This document shows, piece after piece, positions 6,806 to 9,528 of a stretch of 9,528 nt of DNA; within the stretch, counting starts at the first letter, position 1, and the number at the start of each line of letters is the position of its first letter. The stretch spans positions 1 to 9,528 of the forward strand of contig JAFGTH010000107.1 of the NCBI GenBank assembly GCA_016934225.1. The letters are read 5' to 3'. This DNA is from Lentisphaerota bacterium (GTDB lineage Bacteria > Verrucomicrobiota > Kiritimatiellia > UBA8416 > JAFGTH01). The position numbers and the translations under genes were made by a program. The notes under the pieces are model-generated. The model was not told where the DNA came from, made no database searches, and was given only the letters and a program-made list of their open reading frames with translations.

Positions 6806-9178
6806 ATGACGATATTCCTCAGCCAGCGGTTGCGAATGCAGACCGCGATGTTTCTGATCGGCAGTTTTGCGACATTGTCGCAGGTGCTTCTGCTTCGGGA
6901 AATGCTAACCGCTTTTTGGGGCAGCGAGTTAGTGATAGGAATTGTCTTGGCGAGTTGGCTTGCCGGCATAGGGCTTGGCGCGTTTTCGGGACGGCTGGTT
7001 GTTGTTTTGGCTTCGACAAACGCCGGCAAACGCGCGTGGTTGACGGCGTTACTTATCGTAATGACTGTGTGTATTCCTTTTCAGGTCTATGCGATAAGAG
7101 TGGTGCGCTCCATACTGAATGTGCCTGTAGGCGAATATACTTCTTACGGTGCGGCGCTGCTTGCCAGTGTGTTCGTGTTCATTCCCGGATGTTGGGCCAT
7201 TGGTTGTTCGTTTCCGTTGGTATGTGGAATGCTGGCTGAAGATACCCAGGCGAGACGGGAAAAATCGCCGGCCGGCATTGTGTACATCTGGGAAGCGATC
7301 GGTAGCACAATGGCGGGGCTTGCCGCCTCGTTCGTTCTGCTGCCTTTCTTAAGTCCGTATAGAATTGTTTTAATAGCGATTTCGGTTTCTATGGCGGGCG
7401 TTGTTGTTGTGGCTGTGCGGTGGTTTGTTATGACTATGTTCGCTGTTCTGGCGGCAGTAACAGTGTCACTGGCGTTGTTCTTTCCGACACAACTTGTTGG
7501 TATCGAAAACAAATTCGTCGAGTCACGATGGCGCGCGTTTGGTGTTATTTCCGACAATTCGGATTGGAATGCGGACAGGGTAAAAATACACGACTCGCGA
7601 GATACCATATATCAGAACCTTGCCGTTATCGCTGTTGAAGACCAATTTGTATTATATGCCAACGGCCAGGTGGTTTTTGTATTTCCGGATAAAGTTGGTT
7701 ATGAAGACTCGGTTCATTTTATCATGGCTCAAAACCCCTTTGCGTCCAGCGTATTGCTTATTGGGGGCAACCCTGTAGGTGATGTTCCTGAACTGTTGAA
7801 ATACCCGATATCGCGGCTGACGTATGTTGATCTTGATCCGGGTATTCGCGAGATTGTGCGAAGAACTGTGCCGCATCTTTACGGCAATGTAGCGGCGGAT
7901 CCAAGGATCGAATGGTTGTCGGATGATGCGCCGCATTTTGTGAAGCGATGCAAGCGGAAATTCGATATTGTGCTGATTCGCGCGCCTGCCCCAAGCACGG
8001 CGTTAGCCAACCGATTTTACACCAAGGAATTTTATGAGGACGTTTCAAGATTATTGACGATTCGTGGATTTATGTACACGGAACTTCATTCATCCGAACG
8101 GCTGCAATCGGAAGCGCTGGATTTGGCGGCATCAGTATATGTAACGTTGAAGGAAGTGTTTGGGGTAGTGTTGGTAACCGCCGAATCTCAAAACCGGTTT
8201 TTTGCGTCGCGAGATGCGACATCGGGATTGACATTTAACAGGAAAATATTGAGGGACAGAAGTTTGGCGGCGAATCCGGATACCGTTTTTTTTAATCCGG
8301 AGTATTTTCTATACAGGGATGAGATAAGCGCGGACAAAGTTAAGCATCTTGAAGAACGCTTGGCGAATGTCGGCGCAAGCGCGAATACAATGGCCGCGCC
8401 CATCGCTCACTATTACAACCTTCTTTTGACGGCGCGCGTCACAGGGTCGAAAGCTCTTAACATTTTGTCGGTATTGAAACGCGTCGGCTATCAGTATGTC
8501 CTATGGTTATGCGGCGTAATGGGCATGGCATGTCTTTTCATGGGTGTGCTGTTGGGGAGATTTGTTCGTGATGTCGCAGTTGGTCGGTTCTGGTCGCGGA
8601 TGATGACTGGAATTCTGATGGCGACGACAGGTTTCTGTGGGATGGCGCTGGAAGTACTCTTTATTTTTGTGTTTCAAGGCATGTATGGATATGTATACAC
8701 CAAAATGGGCGCGATTTTTGCAGTGTTCATGTTGGGCTTAATTGCAGGAGCATGGCTTGGAAGAATTATTGTGGGTAAGAACAGAAGCGTTCGATTGACG
8801 GCGATATTGTTCGCACAGGCGGTTATGTGTGCTTTGGTGATTACTGCGCCCCGTATTATGAAGTTGGAATCGTTCATGCCGGACATCGCACTGACGTTTA
8901 TTGAGCCCGTGATCTATACTATAATTGCTCTGTTAGGATGCGGGGTAGGAATGGTTTTTCCGCTTGCGAACAGGATTTATACCGATTCCGGCGGGAGTGT
9001 TAATGCTGCGGCCGCTATTACAGACGCATCGGATCATATTGGCGCAGCTATCGGCGGATTATTGACTGGTGTGGTAGTTGTTCCGGTTTACGGAGTGAGT
9101 GGGGCTTCTATTATTATTGGATCGGTGTTGTTAGTGGGGGTGTTGTGCGCGATATCTGCGTTTGCCGCGTGTAATTGA
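6806..9178 (+). CDS. Multi-pass membrane protein with spermidine-synthase-like domain
   Basis: This 790-residue protein has about six or seven N-terminal membrane helices (residues 12-226), a soluble spermidine-synthase/methyltransferase-like domain (about 240-545) and about seven C-terminal helices (563-788), the layout of fused MFS-like/spermidine-synthase proteins. The N-terminal SQVLLLREMLTAFWG (25-39) is typical. In the soluble domain I see YQNL (269-272), LYANGQ (283-288), YEDSVH (299-304), a Rossmann segment LLIGGNPVGD (317-326), the ribose-binding acidic strand VDLDP (341-345), SDDAPHFV (372-379) and NRFYTKEFYEDV (402-413). The first Gly motif departs from the usual GGGxGG, and where aminopropyltransferases have the catalytic D..DP the protein reads IRAPAPS (391-397), so both acidic residues are missing. 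Ordinary spermidine synthesis is unlikely; another SAM-related reaction, or a binding or transport role, is possible. GAAGGAG precedes ATG 6806 with short spacing; Met11 (6836) is an alternative. It lies in an operon with amrA. Confidence 0.87.
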   Translation: MTIFLSQRLRMQTAMFLIGSFATLSQVLLLREMLTAFWGSELVIGIVLASWLAGIGLGAFSGRLVVVLASTNAGKRAWLTALLIVMTVCIPFQVYAIRVVRSILNVPVGEYTSYGAALLASVFVFIPGCWAIGCSFPLVCGMLAEDTQARREKSPAGIVYIWEAIGSTMAGLAASFVLLPFLSPYRIVLIAISVSMAGVVVVAVRWFVMTMFAVLAAVTVSLALFFPTQLVGIENKFVESRWRAFGVISDNSDWNADRVKIHDSRDTIYQNLAVIAVEDQFVLYANGQVVFVFPDKVGYEDSVHFIMAQNPFASSVLLIGGNPVGDVPELLKYPISRLTYVDLDPGIREIVRRTVPHLYGNVAADPRIEWLSDDAPHFVKRCKRKFDIVLIRAPAPSTALANRFYTKEFYEDVSRLLTIRGFMYTELHSSERLQSEALDLAASVYVTLKEVFGVVLVTAESQNRFFASRDATSGLTFNRKILRDRSLAANPDTVFFNPEYFLYRDEISADKVKHLEERLANVGASANTMAAPIAHYYNLLLTARVTGSKALNILSVLKRVGYQYVLWLCGVMGMACLFMGVLLGRFVRDVAVGRFWSRMMTGILMATTGFCGMALEVLFIFVFQGMYGYVYTKMGAIFAVFMLGLIAGAWLGRIIVGKNRSVRLTAILFAQAVMCALVITAPRIMKLESFMPDIALTFIEPVIYTIIALLGCGVGMVFPLANRIYTDSGGSVNAAAAITDASDHIGAAIGGLLTGVVVVPVYGVSGASIIIGSVLLVGVLCAISAFAACN

Positions 9179-9195
9179 GAAAGTGCGATCACGTT
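9179..9195. other. Short convergent intergenic gap without visible terminator
   Basis: Only 17 bases separate the stop codons of the plus-strand membrane protein gene and the minus-strand radical SAM gene. I see no hairpin with a T-run on either strand in or next to the gap, so transcripts probably run into the opposing gene or end by a Rho-type mechanism. Confidence 0.5.
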
Positions 9196-9528
9196 TTATA
9201 CCCATACGCCAGGTATGATTGTGCCGCACTTGTGGCATTTTCCGCTTTTCATGCTATTACTCAATACAGAATGACCATGTCGGTCAATGACGAGCGCTTT
9301 ACAATTCGGGCAGTACGTATTTTCGCTGTCCATTCCTGGTATGTTTCCGCCGTAGACGAAATTACAACCTTGATCCATTGCAATTTTTCTAACACGACTG
9401 AGCGTGGCTGCCGGTGTAGGAGGCAGGTTTTGAAGTTTGTAGGACGGATGGAAACGGGTGAAATGCACCGGGACATTCGAGCCTAAATTTTTTACGATCC
9501 AATCGGACATTTTTTTTATCTCGTCGGA
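9196..9528 (-). CDS. amrS: AmmeMemoRadiSam system radical SAM enzyme, C-terminal part
   Basis: The minus-strand frame is open from the right edge to the TAA at 9198-9196, giving 110 residues of the C-terminus; the true start is outside, and the ATG at 9510-9508 is only internal. The sequence matches the end of the AmmeMemoRadiSam radical SAM family: VPVHFTRFHPSYKL (window residues 19-32), LPPTP (35-39), a GNIPG motif (61-65), ENTYCPNC (69-76), a CHKCG motif (98-102) and a terminal IPGVW. Cys73, Cys76, Cys98 and Cys101 form a likely zinc-ribbon-type four-cysteine site. The radical SAM CxxxCxxC motif belongs to the missing N-terminal part, so it cannot be checked. Family members act as cytosolic iron-sulfur enzymes of unknown substrate, encoded with AMMECR1 (amrA, present here) and a Memo protein (amrB, not seen). 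The gene is convergent with the amrA operon, so it is transcribed separately. Confidence 0.9.
   Translation of the reverse strand, partial: SDEIKKMSDWIVKNLGSNVPVHFTRFHPSYKLQNLPPTPAATLSRVRKIAMDQGCNFVYGGNIPGMDSENTYCPNCKALVIDRHGHSVLSNSMKSGKCHKCGTIIPGVWV

Noticed and set aside
7144..7608. Minus-strand open frame of 154 codons within the spermidine-synthase-like gene
   Set aside because: The opposite strand encodes a well-recognised membrane protein; the antisense translation is Thr/Ala/Ile-rich, as expected for a shadow of membrane-helix codons.
9175..9486. Plus-strand open frame of 103 codons at the right edge
   Set aside because: It is antisense to the clearly recognised radical SAM C-terminus and its translation has no family-like features.

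Overview
The window comes from a Gram-negative (diderm) bacterium: it has a TolC-type outer-membrane factor, a MacA-type periplasmic adaptor and a full-length MacB ABC transporter. The base composition looks near 50% G+C, genes are tightly packed, and one start codon is TTG. A large membrane spermidine-synthase-like protein, an anchored alpha/alpha-toroid protein and AmmeMemoRadiSam genes in one place would fit the Planctomycetes-Verrucomicrobia-Lentisphaerae group or a related environmental lineage. That placement is an inference with weak support; no rRNA or other taxonomic marker is present.

Layout. (1) Positions 1-4648, plus strand: a probable four-gene operon of a 5'-truncated TolC-family gene (1-891), a macA-like adaptor (878-1885, overlapping by 14 bases), macB (1926-3899, TTG start) and a classical short-chain dehydrogenase (3920-4648). 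The first three would form a tripartite MacAB-TolC-type export pump. (2) Positions 4681-5967, minus strand: a membrane-anchored protein with an alpha/alpha-toroid (prenyltransferase/squalene-cyclase-like) fold, convergent with the SDR. (3) Positions 6058-9178, plus strand, divergent from the toroid gene across a 90-base gap: an AMMECR1-domain protein (AmmeMemoRadiSam protein A) with a lipoprotein-like leader, then a 790-residue multi-pass membrane protein with a central spermidine-synthase-like domain. (4) Positions 9196-9528, minus strand: the C-terminal 110 residues of the AmmeMemoRadiSam radical SAM enzyme, running off the right edge.

The right half is the more interesting part. Two signature members of the poorly understood AmmeMemoRadiSam system lie beside a polyamine-synthase-like membrane protein whose catalytic acidic residues appear lost, and beside an anchored toroid protein. 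Three of these four proteins carry membrane or export signals, which suggests an envelope-associated version of the system. AmrA also has a very strong internal Shine-Dalgarno and ATG that would yield a leaderless cytosolic form. The Memo-family member (protein B) is not in the window and may lie past the right edge.

No tRNA, rRNA, CRISPR array, insertion sequence or clear intrinsic terminator was recognised. No gene-free stretch exceeds about 90 bases.
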